Source: Desmospora activa DSM 45169 (GTDB lineage: Bacteria; Bacillota; Bacilli; Thermoactinomycetales; DSM-45169). Taken from it: DNA of 64,000 bases. Position numbers and translations under genes: made by a program. The stretch covers positions 1,736,001 to 1,800,000 of the forward strand of contig NZ_PZZP01000001.1 of the NCBI RefSeq assembly GCF_003046315.1. Direction: 5' to 3'. The stretch's first letter is position 1. Each line of letters begins with the position of its first letter. The notes under the pieces were generated by a model, which saw only the letters and a list, made by a program, of their open reading frames with translations, was not told where the DNA came from and did no database searches. Of this stretch, positions 46,490 to 55,185 are shown piece after piece.

Positions 46490-47365
46490 GTGAACAAAGA
46501 AAAACCCGCTTTCGTGAAAAAAAGCATCGGCGACATCCGCGACGGGCTGATTCGCATTTCTCATCATCAGACGAAAACACCGGAAGAAGAGCTGCCGCAC
46601 CATCTCCATGACTGGCATGAAGTGATTTGTGTTCATAAGGGAAGTGGCACCTTTCTCATCGATCAACAGTTGTATGAGGTGCGAGCAGAAGATGTCTTTG
46701 TTATCCCCGGCAACATTATCCATCGCGCCATGCCGGAAAACGATCATTTGATTACCTCGACGGTCATCTTTTTGCACCCGCTTGTGATGGCACAGATAAC
46801 GGATCACGAAGCCAACATCATTCGTGAAGCAAAAAAACGGAAACAATACCGCTATCACATCCTTGCAGAGCAGAGGCAAACCTTTGCATATCTCTTACAA
46901 AAATTGCAAGCAGAGAGCCAATCCCCATTACACGGTCACCAGCAAGCCATCGCTGCCTGGGTACAACTCTGTCTGCTTGAGATTAGCCGTCATTCGCTAC
47001 AAGCAGAGGAGTCACCGCATCGCCCAAACCTTTCTACCTTTAACCATGTTCTTCGCTATATTGATGACCATCTGGAGCAAGCCCTTTCCCTCGATCTGCT
47101 GGCAGCAAAAGAACGAATCTCCACCGCTCACTTTAGCCGTCTGTTTAAGCAAGAAGTAGGGTTAAATCTCACCGACTATCTCTTAACCAAACGGATCAGT
47201 TTAGCCAAAACATTATTGCTTGAAACCGATGAAAATATTAGCACCATTGCCGAGAAATGCGGTTTTCGTAGTCTCCCTCACTTCTATCGCAGTTTTAAAC
47301 GGGTAACAAGGCAGACACCGAGAGGATATCGGCAGGAAGTAGGAAAGTCACATCAATCAAAATGA
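46490..47365 (+). CDS. AraC-family transcriptional regulator
   Basis: It is a two-domain regulator of about 291 residues. The N-terminal cupin senses the ligand (ELPHHLHDWHEVICVHKGSGTFLIDQQLYEV, DVFVIPGNIIHRA), and the C-terminal double helix-turn-helix reads LDLLAAKERISTAHFSRLFKQEVG and ISTIAEKCGFRSLPHFYRSFKRVTRQTPRGYR. GTG at 46490 follows GAGGTG by seven bases. It is divergent from lgoD-dctPQM, which it probably activates in response to the imported sugar acid. Confidence 0.9.
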   Translation: MNKEKPAFVKKSIGDIRDGLIRISHHQTKTPEEELPHHLHDWHEVICVHKGSGTFLIDQQLYEVRAEDVFVIPGNIIHRAMPENDHLITSTVIFLHPLVMAQITDHEANIIREAKKRKQYRYHILAEQRQTFAYLLQKLQAESQSPLHGHQQAIAAWVQLCLLEISRHSLQAEESPHRPNLSTFNHVLRYIDDHLEQALSLDLLAAKERISTAHFSRLFKQEVGLNLTDYLLTKRISLAKTLLLETDENISTIAEKCGFRSLPHFYRSFKRVTRQTPRGYRQEVGKSHQSK

Positions 47366-47394
47366 GCGATGGGGTCGTATATGTTCCAGCAAAC

Positions 47395-47419
47395 AAAAAA
47401 GCGCCGCAAACAACGGCGC
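47395..47419 (-). terminator. terminator after the PH-domain gene
   Basis: In minus sense GCGCCG (47419-47414) pairs with CGGCGC (47406-47401) and is followed by TTTTTT. It lies 50 bases after the stop of the PH-domain gene and about 30 bases after the convergent araC stop. Confidence 0.8.
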
Positions 47420-47468
47420 ACCAGCTTCCCACAAGGGAATGCTTCCTTATCCTGTATCAAACGATGGC

Positions 47469-47891
47469 TTAACCCAGCCCATCCACTTCCCGCACTCGTT
47501 TTTGATCCCGACGTTCTTCCACATGCTTACGCAAGACATCCATCAACTCATTTGCGTCGGCGATCGCTTCCAAATGAACCTGGGGCATGGTTTGATCCGA
47601 GGTGATTAGACGGATCTTCCCCCGGGAAAAGAGACGGAGGAAAAAGGGTTGTTCCAAGGTCATATCCTTGACACGGTATAACTCCACCACTTCCGTCTTT
47701 TTGGATAATATCCCTGTCGTAATCTGAAGCCGTTCCGTCGTCAAGCGATAACGGGTTGACTTCAGCTTAATTCCCACCCAAATCGCATAAAAAATAGGAA
47801 CAATTAAGACACAGAGCAACAAACACAATAAATAAGTCCCTAACACAGCCACATGAGAAGGAGAGCCTTCCCATAACGTTTCCTCCTGCAT
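47469..47891 (-). CDS. membrane protein with bacterial PH domain (YdbS-like)
   Basis: It is a 140-residue protein with a hydrophobic segment at about 15-40 and a bPH_2 domain behind it (STRYRLTTERLQITTGILSKKTEVVELYRVKDMTLEQPFF, then GKIRLITSDQ). Family members are small membrane proteins of unclear function, some protective against external peptides. It lies downstream of the pro-peptide gene on the same strand with about 105 bases between; whether it belongs to that unit is not known. Confidence 0.8.
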   Translation of the reverse strand: MQEETLWEGSPSHVAVLGTYLLCLLLCVLIVPIFYAIWVGIKLKSTRYRLTTERLQITTGILSKKTEVVELYRVKDMTLEQPFFLRLFSRGKIRLITSDQTMPQVHLEAIADANELMDVLRKHVEERRDQKRVREVDGLG

Positions 47892-47996
47892 ACCACTCGA
47901 TCTCCTCTCAATGATCTAGCCTGGCATTTTTTACTTTACCACTTCCAATGGAAACGTCAAGGAAGGTTTTACAGATACAGATGAGGAAACTGGAGA

Positions 47997-48134
47997 TCAA
48001 CCGGTTGATGGAATTCCGCTATCTGTCGTCGATTCATCATAAACGAACGGATCGAACGTTGGAATCGCTGACACCCAAATGAAGAAAATCCCCGCCAATA
48101 TACCCGCGAAGAAAGTGATCTTAATATAATGCAT
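47997..48134 (-). CDS. candidate secreted signalling pro-peptide of the adjacent XRE-TPR regulator
   Basis: This 45-codon gene overlaps the end of the regulator gene by 14 bases in another frame. Its ATG at 48134 lies ten bases after AAAAGGAG (48152-48145), located inside the regulator gene. The product MHYIKITFFAGILAGIFF... has one Lys near the start, a hydrophobic core (8-24), a plausible cleavage at WVSA-IP, and a short acidic/Ser/Thr tail DESTTDSGIPSTG. Size, layout and place are those of NprX, PapR and Phr pre-peptides that are exported, trimmed to 5-8 C-terminal residues, re-imported by Opp and bound by the cognate TPR protein. This assignment is inferred. Confidence 0.65.
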   Translation of the reverse strand: MHYIKITFFAGILAGIFFIWVSAIPTFDPFVYDESTTDSGIPSTG

Positions 48135-49443
48135 AGGAAGCGATCTCCTTTTGGGTTAGTTCTAATTCTATCTTATACAAACGTTCAAGTGATATTCGGT
48201 ACTTGTTTTCATCAACCGATTGCCATGCTCGTGTCAAGTGGAGAACAGCCTCCCGCAACTCTTCGCGTCGTCCCAACTCTTCCGTCAAAGCCACAGCCTC
48301 CTGTAACGCGACGGTCGCCTCTCGGTATTGATCTTGCGCAATTTGACATTTACCCAGAACAATCAGAGCTTTGGACAATGAGACTTTCTCTTTCACTTCC
48401 CTCGCTGTATTCACCCCTTTCCGAATGTAATCCATCGCCGTGGTATAATCTCTTTCTTCCATAAACAGCGACCCCAATTGTGAATAGACGTCAACAACGG
48501 GATGCGGATGATCCAAGATGTGCAGATGGTCCAAGGCTGTTTGAAAAGCATGCTTTGCCATATCATACTTGTTCATTTCTAAATATGTCGTTCCCAACGC
48601 AGACCATAGATCGAATACCCGGTCAAAATGACGATTCATCCGGGCGATTTCAATCCCTTCCAACGCGCACTCAACCGCTTCCCGGTGCAACTGTGTTTTT
48701 CGAAACAAGATGGTGCGGATTTCGTATAAGAGCGTCAGTGCATGAAAGTTTCGGATCCATTTTCGGTTTTCCCACAGCTCATCGATCAACTTAATGGCTT
48801 GCGGAATTCGACCCATCTTCTCCAAAAAAGCAACTTTATTGATCTCCAAGATCCTTCGATACTCTTGGCGCTCACCGTTGTCATTAAACACATCCAGTCC
48901 GCTGTTGATAAATGACAGCGCTTGTTCGTAATTGTTTTCAAAGAACATCACAACAGCCAATTCATTAAATGCGGCTGCTTCTATATTATAGGGATCTCCC
49001 GTCGAGCTGGCTAAACGGATTGCATTTTGGAAATTACTCTCCGCCTTTTTCCATCGCTTCGCACTTCGATGGCATTTACCGATAAGAAAATAAACCGAAG
49101 GTGCCAACGGATGGCCGTCAGGTACCCGCATCTCCTTTAAACGTTCAAGTGCATCACCGGTCTTGCCCGAATCGATATTACATTCAATCGAATATAAACG
49201 TACCAGGGCTTCATCTTGTTCCACTTTATACTCTTGCATATACACAGGAAGATCTTCCATTGAAAGATCTAGTTTCCCCATTAAATAGTGCGTTTTTTCC
49301 AATTTTACATGAGCGACACCACGCTCAATGTTACTGATGGTGGCGGGAGAAATATGGTCATCGGCGAGGTCTTCTAATCGGAGGTTTTTTTCCTTTCTGA
49401 CCCGCCGGAGGATTTCTCCGATCTTCTTGGGATCTTCAATCAA
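48121..49443 (-). CDS. XRE-family HTH plus TPR regulator (NprR/RNPP-like)
   Basis: Residues 7-62 form an XRE helix-turn-helix (IGEILRRVRKEKNLRLEDLAD, then ISPATISNIERG). The remaining 370 residues are about nine TPR-type helix pairs (for example AYFLIG-type repeats: YNIEAAAFNELAVVMFFENNYEQAL, DLWSALGTTYLEMNKYDMAKHAF, YSQLGSLFMEERDYTTAMDYI). This layout and the 440-residue length match peptide-binding RNPP regulators such as NprR. TTG at 49443 follows GGGGAGTGG. The overlapping small gene 47997-48134 is the candidate ligand source. Targets are not known; the starch cluster lies directly upstream. Confidence 0.85.
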   Translation of the reverse strand: MIEDPKKIGEILRRVRKEKNLRLEDLADDHISPATISNIERGVAHVKLEKTHYLMGKLDLSMEDLPVYMQEYKVEQDEALVRLYSIECNIDSGKTGDALERLKEMRVPDGHPLAPSVYFLIGKCHRSAKRWKKAESNFQNAIRLASSTGDPYNIEAAAFNELAVVMFFENNYEQALSFINSGLDVFNDNGERQEYRRILEINKVAFLEKMGRIPQAIKLIDELWENRKWIRNFHALTLLYEIRTILFRKTQLHREAVECALEGIEIARMNRHFDRVFDLWSALGTTYLEMNKYDMAKHAFQTALDHLHILDHPHPVVDVYSQLGSLFMEERDYTTAMDYIRKGVNTAREVKEKVSLSKALIVLGKCQIAQDQYREATVALQEAVALTEELGRREELREAVLHLTRAWQSVDENKYRISLERLYKIELELTQKEIASYALY

Positions 49444-49561
49444 AACGATCCACTCCCCGTTTTAAATTAGCAACCGATTTTCAACTTTTATGATACAACT
49501 TTTCGGACAACTGCGATACCCTGTCCCCTCCTCCTACTGCCACCGAAGTAGGATAAACGCG

Positions 49562-49601
49562 CAAACAACCTCCTCCCATTGTTCATGGAGGAGGTTGTTT
49601 G
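49562..49601 (-). terminator. terminator of the maltodextrin importer operon
   Basis: CAAACAACCTCCTCC (49562-49576) is perfectly complementary to GGAGGAGGTTGTTTG (49587-49601), plus an inner CAT/ATG pair. In minus sense the stem itself ends in TTGTTTG; the T tract is moderate. It lies 45 bases after the last permease gene. Confidence 0.7.
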
Positions 49602-49646
49602 GCAAAGCAATTTGGTTACGGTCGGGACGGTGGAGCACCTAATCAC

Positions 49647-50465
49647 TCACTTTAATCCCGTCGTCGAAATCCCTTTAATAAACTGCCGTTGGAAGATAAT
49701 AAACACGATAATCACCGGGATCGTCATAAACATGGCCCCTGCCAGGATATTGTTCCAGAAGGCGTCATATTCCCCGTACAAGGTATTGAGTCCTACAGGC
49801 AACGTATACATCGCATCGCTGCTTGTCAATAGATTGGGCCACATAAAGCTGTTCCAGTTCCCCATAAAGATAAAGATCGTCTGCGCCGCCAACGCCGGTT
49901 TGGCCAACGGCATCACAATCCGCCAAAAAGTACCCCAGCGACTTAACCCATCTAAGAAAGCCGCTTCTTCCAACTCCCGCGGCACCGACAGGAAAAACTG
50001 ACGCATCAAAAAGATCCCAAAGCTCTGCACCAAAAACGGCACCGTCAGCCCTGCATAGGAATCGATCCAGTTGAGATTGGACAGCAAAATATAAGTCGGT
50101 ACCAGGATCACCTGGCCGGGAACCATCATCACCGCCAAAATGGTCATAAACAACAAAGTGCGGCCGGGAAACTGGATGCGAGCCAAGGCATAGCCCGCCA
50201 TGGAGTTAAAAACCAGGTTGCCAACGGTGACGATCAACCCCACGACGATACTGTTTAAAAACCAGCGGGCAAAGGGATACTGATCGCTAAAAACGATATT
50301 GACATAATTGGCAAAGGTAAGGTCAGATAGCGGTACCCACAATTGATTGATATCCGGTGTCGCTTTTAGGGAGGTGAAGGTCGACCACAGGAAGGGACCC
50401 AGTGTTAGGCACGCATATCCCACCACCACCGTATAAAACAACAGTCGCAACAAGCGATTCCACAT
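49647..50465 (-). CDS. maltodextrin-type ABC permease (MalG-like)
   Basis: It is the second membrane permease of the starch-cluster importer. Six hydrophobic segments and the EAA loop EEAAFLDGLSRWGTFWRIVMP are seen in 272 residues. The ATG at 50465 follows GAGGGG by several bases; upstream codons overlap the partner gene. The genes are ordered binding protein, MalF-like, MalG-like. No ATPase is encoded nearby. Maltodextrin as substrate is inferred from the amylase and debranching enzyme genes. Confidence 0.88.
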   Translation of the reverse strand: MWNRLLRLLFYTVVVGYACLTLGPFLWSTFTSLKATPDINQLWVPLSDLTFANYVNIVFSDQYPFARWFLNSIVVGLIVTVGNLVFNSMAGYALARIQFPGRTLLFMTILAVMMVPGQVILVPTYILLSNLNWIDSYAGLTVPFLVQSFGIFLMRQFFLSVPRELEEAAFLDGLSRWGTFWRIVMPLAKPALAAQTIFIFMGNWNSFMWPNLLTSSDAMYTLPVGLNTLYGEYDAFWNNILAGAMFMTIPVIIVFIIFQRQFIKGISTTGLK

Positions 50466-50478
50466 GGAAAGCCCCTCC

Positions 50479-51420
50479 TCACATCCGTGTCTCTTCACCG
50501 AAGAAATTACGTTGAATCAAGGTTAGAATCAAGATGACCGCAAACAGGAAGAAAGCGATGGCTGAAGCATAGCCCATCTCAAAATCCTGGAAGGCTACAT
50601 TATACAGATACAATACCACGGTTAAAGTGGAATCCAACGGTCCCCCGGCTCCTTTGGAGATGACATACATCTGGTCAAACACCTGGAAGGTACCGATCAC
50701 CGACATCACCACAATAAAAAAGGTGGTCGGCTTTAACAGCGGCAGCGTAATATGCCAAAACTGCCGCAATGGACCTGCTCCATCCACTTCCGCCGCTTCA
50801 TACAAATCCGCGGGAATATCCTGTAAGCCCGCCAAATAAATCACCATAAATTGGCCTACCGTCGTCCAGACTGCCATCAACATAATCGACGGCAAGGCAA
50901 AATCCACATCCAACATCCAACTGCGCCCCTCCACTCCCAATAAGGAGAGAAAGGCATTGACCAAGCCATCCCGTTTAAACAGAAACAAAAACATGACGGA
51001 GACGGCAACGGTGGAAGTGACCGTCGGCAGAAAATAAGCCACCCGGAAGAAGGTTTTCCCCCGGATTTTGCTGTTAACGATCAAGGCCAACAATAGAGCC
51101 AGACTTACCTGTACCGGCACAACACCCAAGGAGTAGAAGGAAGTGTTTTTGAGGGCTGTGTGAAATCGTTCATCCGTCAATAGACGCGTATAGTTGTCCA
51201 ATCCAACAAACTGGGACAGATCGGGATTGAGAAAAGTAAACTGTTGAAAACTGAGATAAAACGCATAAATAATGGGGCCGATCAAAAAGACGGATAGAGA
51301 GACGATCACCGGCAAGGTAAACAGATAACCCATCATCGGATCGCGGGTCCACTTCTGGCCTCTACCTGCCTTTGGAGATCGCTGCCTTTGCTGTTTAGGA
51401 GGAGAAGTTGTCGTCGCCAT
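50479..51420 (-). CDS. maltodextrin-type ABC permease (MalF-like)
   Basis: It is the first permease of the importer, 313 residues. A cationic N-terminal tail (KQQRQRSPKAGRGQKW) precedes six membrane segments; the EAA loop reads EAAEVDGAGPLRQFWHITLP. AAAGGAGG precedes the ATG. It is 13 bases from the next permease and 57 bases after the binding-protein gene. Confidence 0.88.
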   Translation of the reverse strand: MATTTSPPKQQRQRSPKAGRGQKWTRDPMMGYLFTLPVIVSLSVFLIGPIIYAFYLSFQQFTFLNPDLSQFVGLDNYTRLLTDERFHTALKNTSFYSLGVVPVQVSLALLLALIVNSKIRGKTFFRVAYFLPTVTSTVAVSVMFLFLFKRDGLVNAFLSLLGVEGRSWMLDVDFALPSIMLMAVWTTVGQFMVIYLAGLQDIPADLYEAAEVDGAGPLRQFWHITLPLLKPTTFFIVVMSVIGTFQVFDQMYVISKGAGGPLDSTLTVVLYLYNVAFQDFEMGYASAIAFFLFAVILILTLIQRNFFGEETRM

Positions 51421-51477
51421 GTGTTGTGCCTCCTTTCAAGGGAGGAGGGAGCACTATGGCTCCCTACTCTCACTCCA

Positions 51478-52707
51478 TCACTTCTCCAAATTTTGCTGGG
51501 CTTTTTTAAGCGCGTTGGCTACCGATTTTTCCTTCCCTAGAACCACCGATTCCGCCGCTTTACTCGCCTCATCGGCAAATTTATTACCATAGTCACCGTA
51601 TTGGAAGGGTTGTGCATAAGCCGCCCCTTTGACAAAGGGCTCCCGCTCCGGGTACTGCTCGACAAACTTCTCTCCCATCACTTTACGGGAAGGCAACGCC
51701 AATCCGCTGTCCACTACATACTGCTGCCCTTTGTCGCTGGTGAGGAATTCAATCAGTTTAAAGGAGGCGTCTTTGTTTCTACTGTTTTTGGACATCACAT
51801 AAGCCACTGTAAATGCCAGGTTGCCGTTTTCCGCCCCTTTTTCCTTTGCCGGCAATTCGACGATGCCATAATCCAAATCAGGCGCTTTTTCTTTTATAAA
51901 CGGAATCATCCAGCCTCCTTCATACACCATTGCCGCTTTTTCCTCCGCAAAGGCGTCACCGGCCCACTCCACACCCATATCATTGGGAACTCCGGCAGAT
52001 TTATCCTTTAAGAAGAGATCGGCAAAGAATTGCACCGCTTCACCATTTTCTTTTCGGTCCAGGGTGGCGTTGCCGTCTTCATCCAGCACAGCACCACCGT
52101 TTTGATAGACAAAAGGTTGGTAGCGCGCCAGTTCCGGGTTGATCGCCAACCCTTTTCTCCCGTCTTTACTCAACTTCTTCGCCGCTTCCCGCAGCTCGTC
52201 CCAAGTGGTAGGTGGTTCCAGTCCCGCTTCCTTAAACATCTTTTTGTTGTAGAAGAGGGCCAATGTGTTATAGTCCTTGGGCAAACCGTATACCTGTTCA
52301 TCCTCGGTGTAAGCTTCGATCAAAGCATCTTCAAAATCAGCGGGATCGACACCGCTCTTTTCCAGATAGTCGTTCAGGGGTTCCAACACACCCAGCTTAA
52401 TCATATCCGGTGCCGGCATGCCTTCCAGATAAAAGACATCCGGTTCCCGTTTGGCTCCAATCAAGGTTTGCATCTCTTTTAAATAATCATCGGTAATGGC
52501 TTGAATACTCACCTTAATATCCGGATTCTCATTTTCAAACTCCTTGATTTGCTCCTCCAAAATTTTGCGTTCCGCCGGACTGGAAAACTGGGCACCAATC
52601 CGGATCTCACCGTTATCCCCTACGTTGGAACCTCCTCCACAAGCGGTAACCAACAGGGACAGACCACACAACAGCGCCAACATGCTAAACACTCGGGTAC
52701 GTCTCAT
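51478..52707 (-). CDS. maltodextrin-type sugar-binding lipoprotein
   Basis: It is the extracellular binding protein of the importer. ATG 52707 follows AAGGAGG by nine bases; the signal peptide ends in the lipobox LVTAC followed by GGGS. The mature protein has typical SBP_bac_1 blocks (FENENPDIKVSIQAI, VYGLPKDYNTLALFYNKKMFKEAGLEPPTTWDELREAAKKL, MVYEGGWMIPFI). It has 409 residues. The genes for two permeases follow. The 250-base gap to the debranching-enzyme gene contains a mobile-element remnant, so this operon may have its own promoter. Confidence 0.9.
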   Translation of the reverse strand: MRRTRVFSMLALLCGLSLLVTACGGGSNVGDNGEIRIGAQFSSPAERKILEEQIKEFENENPDIKVSIQAITDDYLKEMQTLIGAKREPDVFYLEGMPAPDMIKLGVLEPLNDYLEKSGVDPADFEDALIEAYTEDEQVYGLPKDYNTLALFYNKKMFKEAGLEPPTTWDELREAAKKLSKDGRKGLAINPELARYQPFVYQNGGAVLDEDGNATLDRKENGEAVQFFADLFLKDKSAGVPNDMGVEWAGDAFAEEKAAMVYEGGWMIPFIKEKAPDLDYGIVELPAKEKGAENGNLAFTVAYVMSKNSRNKDASFKLIEFLTSDKGQQYVVDSGLALPSRKVMGEKFVEQYPEREPFVKGAAYAQPFQYGDYGNKFADEASKAAESVVLGKEKSVANALKKAQQNLEK

Positions 52708-52799
52708 GAGCCTAAACCTCCTTGGTTTGATGGTTGCCCAAATGGGCGATATCAAGTAAAACCGAAAAATTTACGGTACGTTTTCGTCTAAAAGACTAC
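52708..52799 (-). promoter_or_regulatory. upstream region of the binding-protein gene
   Basis: In plus sense CGAAAAATTTACGGTACGTTTTCG (imperfect CGAAAA/TTTTCG dyad at about 52764-52787) recalls the LacI-type boxes farther upstream but with a wider gap. No clear -10/-35 is visible. Confidence 0.3.
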
Positions 52800-52962
52800 G
52801 TTGGTAATCGTAGGATAAAAGGTGGCATCGCGTAGAGCTGTATGGGATGAGCTGATCGTACCCCAGAGGCATTTCCGTCGGATACAATCCAAACCTAGAG
52901 TTTTCGCATTCAGAGCACCAACATCCAGTTATCCCAAGGCTTTCAACCTAGTGGAATCTTAA
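52800..52962 (+). mobile_element. IS200/IS605-like right-end remnant (third copy)
   Basis: Bases 52833-52856 match 24317-24340 of the first copy in 20 of 24 positions (TAGAGCTGTATGGGATGAGC versus TAGAACTGCATGGGACGGGC). The end ATCCCAAGGCTTTCAACC...GTGGAATCTTAA aligns with the end of copy one, including the terminal hairpin. The last four bases TTAA (52959-52962) form the TAA stop of the minus-strand debranching-enzyme gene. The left boundary is uncertain and no transposase is present. Confidence 0.5.
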
Positions 52963-55049
52963 CTACCACCCAACTCCACCGGCCAACCACTCGAGTTTTT
53001 CTCTACCTGTACATGTACCACGCCGTCGGAACGGACCAGTCGGATATCGAGTTGACCCGATCCAACGCGCAGGTTATTTACCACCAGACGCGACATTTCC
53101 GGCGGTAGGGATGGCTGTAGATAAATTCGCCCCCGGTCGGGATCCGGTTTAATTCCCGTCATCGCCTGCAAGAGGACAAATGCCGTTCCTGCCGCCCACG
53201 CTTGCGGCGAGCACGCCACCGGATAGGGAACCGGCTCACCGAGCTCGCGGTCGTAACCGCAAAAGAGCTCCGGCAAGCGATGCTGTGGAAATTGTGCCGC
53301 CGTATCGATCAGCCCCTGGATCAGCTTCTCCGCTTCACGGTGGAAGCCACCTTCTTTTAACCCCAACAAGATAAGGGAGTTGTCGTGAGGCCAGACGGAA
53401 CCGTTATGGTAGCTCATCGGGTTATAAGAGCGTGCCGTAGCACTCATGGTGCGAATCCCCCAGCCGGAGAAGAGATCTGGGGAGAGCAGACGACGGGCGA
53501 CGGCCGCTGCTTGCTCTTGCTCCAATAGATCACCGATCAGACAATGGCCGGGATTGGATGTAACCGTTCCCACTTGTCGATTGGCCTTATCCAGTGCCAG
53601 TGCCGGAAACGATTCATCCGCCATCCAAAAGTCGCGTCGAAACCGCTCTCGTAACTCATCTGCCTGTTTCGTCAGTTTGTCCGCCCACTCCCCTTCTCCC
53701 AGTTGCCGAAAGAGGGTCGACCAGACCCGCCGTGCTTGATACACATAACCCTGTACTTCCGACAGGGCGATGGGAGCCTCAGCCAAGGTGTGGTCACGAT
53801 GGACAACGGAGTCGGCGGAATCTTTCCACCCTTGGTTGCCGATGCCTTTTTCCGATTTCCGTTGATAAACGGTATATCCCCGCTCATCGGGATCCCCGTA
53901 TTGATCGATCCAGTCGAATGCTTTCTTTGCATGCTCTACATGCTCCCGCACAAAGTCCAAATCCCCGCTCCAGCGGTATACCTCCCCGATCAGGAGTAAA
54001 AATAGCGGTGTTGCATCCACCGTACCGTAATAGGGAGTAAAGGGTATCTGACCTGTCCCCGCCAATTCACCGTATCGGATTTCATGCAAAATCTTGCCCG
54101 GCTCTTCATCCCGCCATCCATCCAGTTTCTCTCCTTGATAACGGGCCATCGTTCGAATGGTAGCCTTGGCCAATTCCGGCCGGATGGCCATGCTCTGCCA
54201 AGCGGCGATCAGGCTGTCCCGGCCAAAGGGAACCGCATACCAGGGAAGTCCGGCAACCGGGAATTCACCATCCCCCTTATCGATCAAAAGCATCCGCATA
54301 TCGGCTAAGCTGCGCCGAACCATCGCATTAAAATCAACGCTGTCCGACTCCACTTCCGGACACTGCACCACCCATTCCGCCAAACCTTGACGGGCCAGCT
54401 GCCAAGCTTCCTTTCGCGGAATCGCTTCCATCTTTTCATCACCGACAGACAAAAGGTAAGTAACACTCACCTCCTTCTCCTCATCAGGCGCGAGCGAAAG
54501 CGGAATCAGCAGGCTTCCATCTTCACCGACACGAGCTCGGGGTTCTACTTTTACTTCCAACGAGCGGGTGACATTATCCGCACCGTGATAAGCATAGCGA
54601 ATACCATCATCCATCAGCTGAAGCGGCTTTTTCTCACCTAACTTGCCGTGTTGAAAGCCACGAACGACAAACATATCGGCAAAATCGGCATCCAGGATTA
54701 ATTCCAACTGCGTATCCAACGTTTGACGGTCCAGGTTGTGAAAACGGAAGCTTTCATACAGCACCCCGCCATAAAGCCAACATCGTCGCTCAATCTCCAG
54801 CGATTCCCGCCAAAAAACGACGTCTTCGTTCCGTTTTACTTCCTCGTTGGTATACCGGTAAACGCTTTCAGGACCATCCGCCTTCCCATGAAGATTAACG
54901 ATTCCAACACCGTCCAATTTCCACTCCAGGCGGCTTAAAAAGCGGGTATCACGATAATACAAACCGAATCCTTGTGAATTTTCTTGCGGTAAGTTTCCCC
55001 ATGGATCACTGTATAAAAAGAGATTTCCTTCTTTGATCACTTGTGTCAA
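52959..55049 (-). CDS. cytoplasmic amylo-alpha-1,6-glucosidase / glycogen debranching-type enzyme
   Basis: The N-terminal half is the GDE_N_bis domain (GNLFLYSDPWGN, GLYYRDTRFLSRLEWKLDG) and the C-terminal half an (alpha/alpha)6 barrel with LPWYAVPFGRDSLIAAW, GWKDSADSVVH and NPMSYHNGSVWPHDNSLI. There is no signal peptide, so it acts on imported oligosaccharides. TTG 55049 has GGAGGG seven bases upstream; a TTG at 55109 would place the operator boxes inside the gene. Length is 696. The stop codon lies in the end of the mobile-element remnant. Related proteins include enzymes on sucrose or trehalose, so specificity is inferred from context. Confidence 0.82.
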   Translation of the reverse strand: MTQVIKEGNLFLYSDPWGNLPQENSQGFGLYYRDTRFLSRLEWKLDGVGIVNLHGKADGPESVYRYTNEEVKRNEDVVFWRESLEIERRCWLYGGVLYESFRFHNLDRQTLDTQLELILDADFADMFVVRGFQHGKLGEKKPLQLMDDGIRYAYHGADNVTRSLEVKVEPRARVGEDGSLLIPLSLAPDEEKEVSVTYLLSVGDEKMEAIPRKEAWQLARQGLAEWVVQCPEVESDSVDFNAMVRRSLADMRMLLIDKGDGEFPVAGLPWYAVPFGRDSLIAAWQSMAIRPELAKATIRTMARYQGEKLDGWRDEEPGKILHEIRYGELAGTGQIPFTPYYGTVDATPLFLLLIGEVYRWSGDLDFVREHVEHAKKAFDWIDQYGDPDERGYTVYQRKSEKGIGNQGWKDSADSVVHRDHTLAEAPIALSEVQGYVYQARRVWSTLFRQLGEGEWADKLTKQADELRERFRRDFWMADESFPALALDKANRQVGTVTSNPGHCLIGDLLEQEQAAAVARRLLSPDLFSGWGIRTMSATARSYNPMSYHNGSVWPHDNSLILLGLKEGGFHREAEKLIQGLIDTAAQFPQHRLPELFCGYDRELGEPVPYPVACSPQAWAAGTAFVLLQAMTGIKPDPDRGRIYLQPSLPPEMSRLVVNNLRVGSGQLDIRLVRSDGVVHVQVEKNSSGWPVELGGS

Positions 55050-55070
55050 AATGGTTCCCTCCACTTTTTC

Positions 55071-55096
55071 CGAAAACGTTAACGGAAACGTTTTCA
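55071..55096 (-). promoter_or_regulatory. paired LacI-type operator boxes
   Basis: On the plus strand CGAAAACGTTAACG and CGGAAACGTTTTCA lie side by side and together form the dyad GAAAACGTT...AACGTTTTC. They resemble the perfect box in front of the lacI-type gene and lie just upstream of the debranching-enzyme start. Confidence 0.7.
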
Positions 55097-55185
55097 GTTT
55101 TACGCTCAATTGCCGTCTATAACCCTGCGCAGGAGATCAAGGGGTCGCTCACTCCCCTGAAATACCACGCTTTAATCTTTAAATC

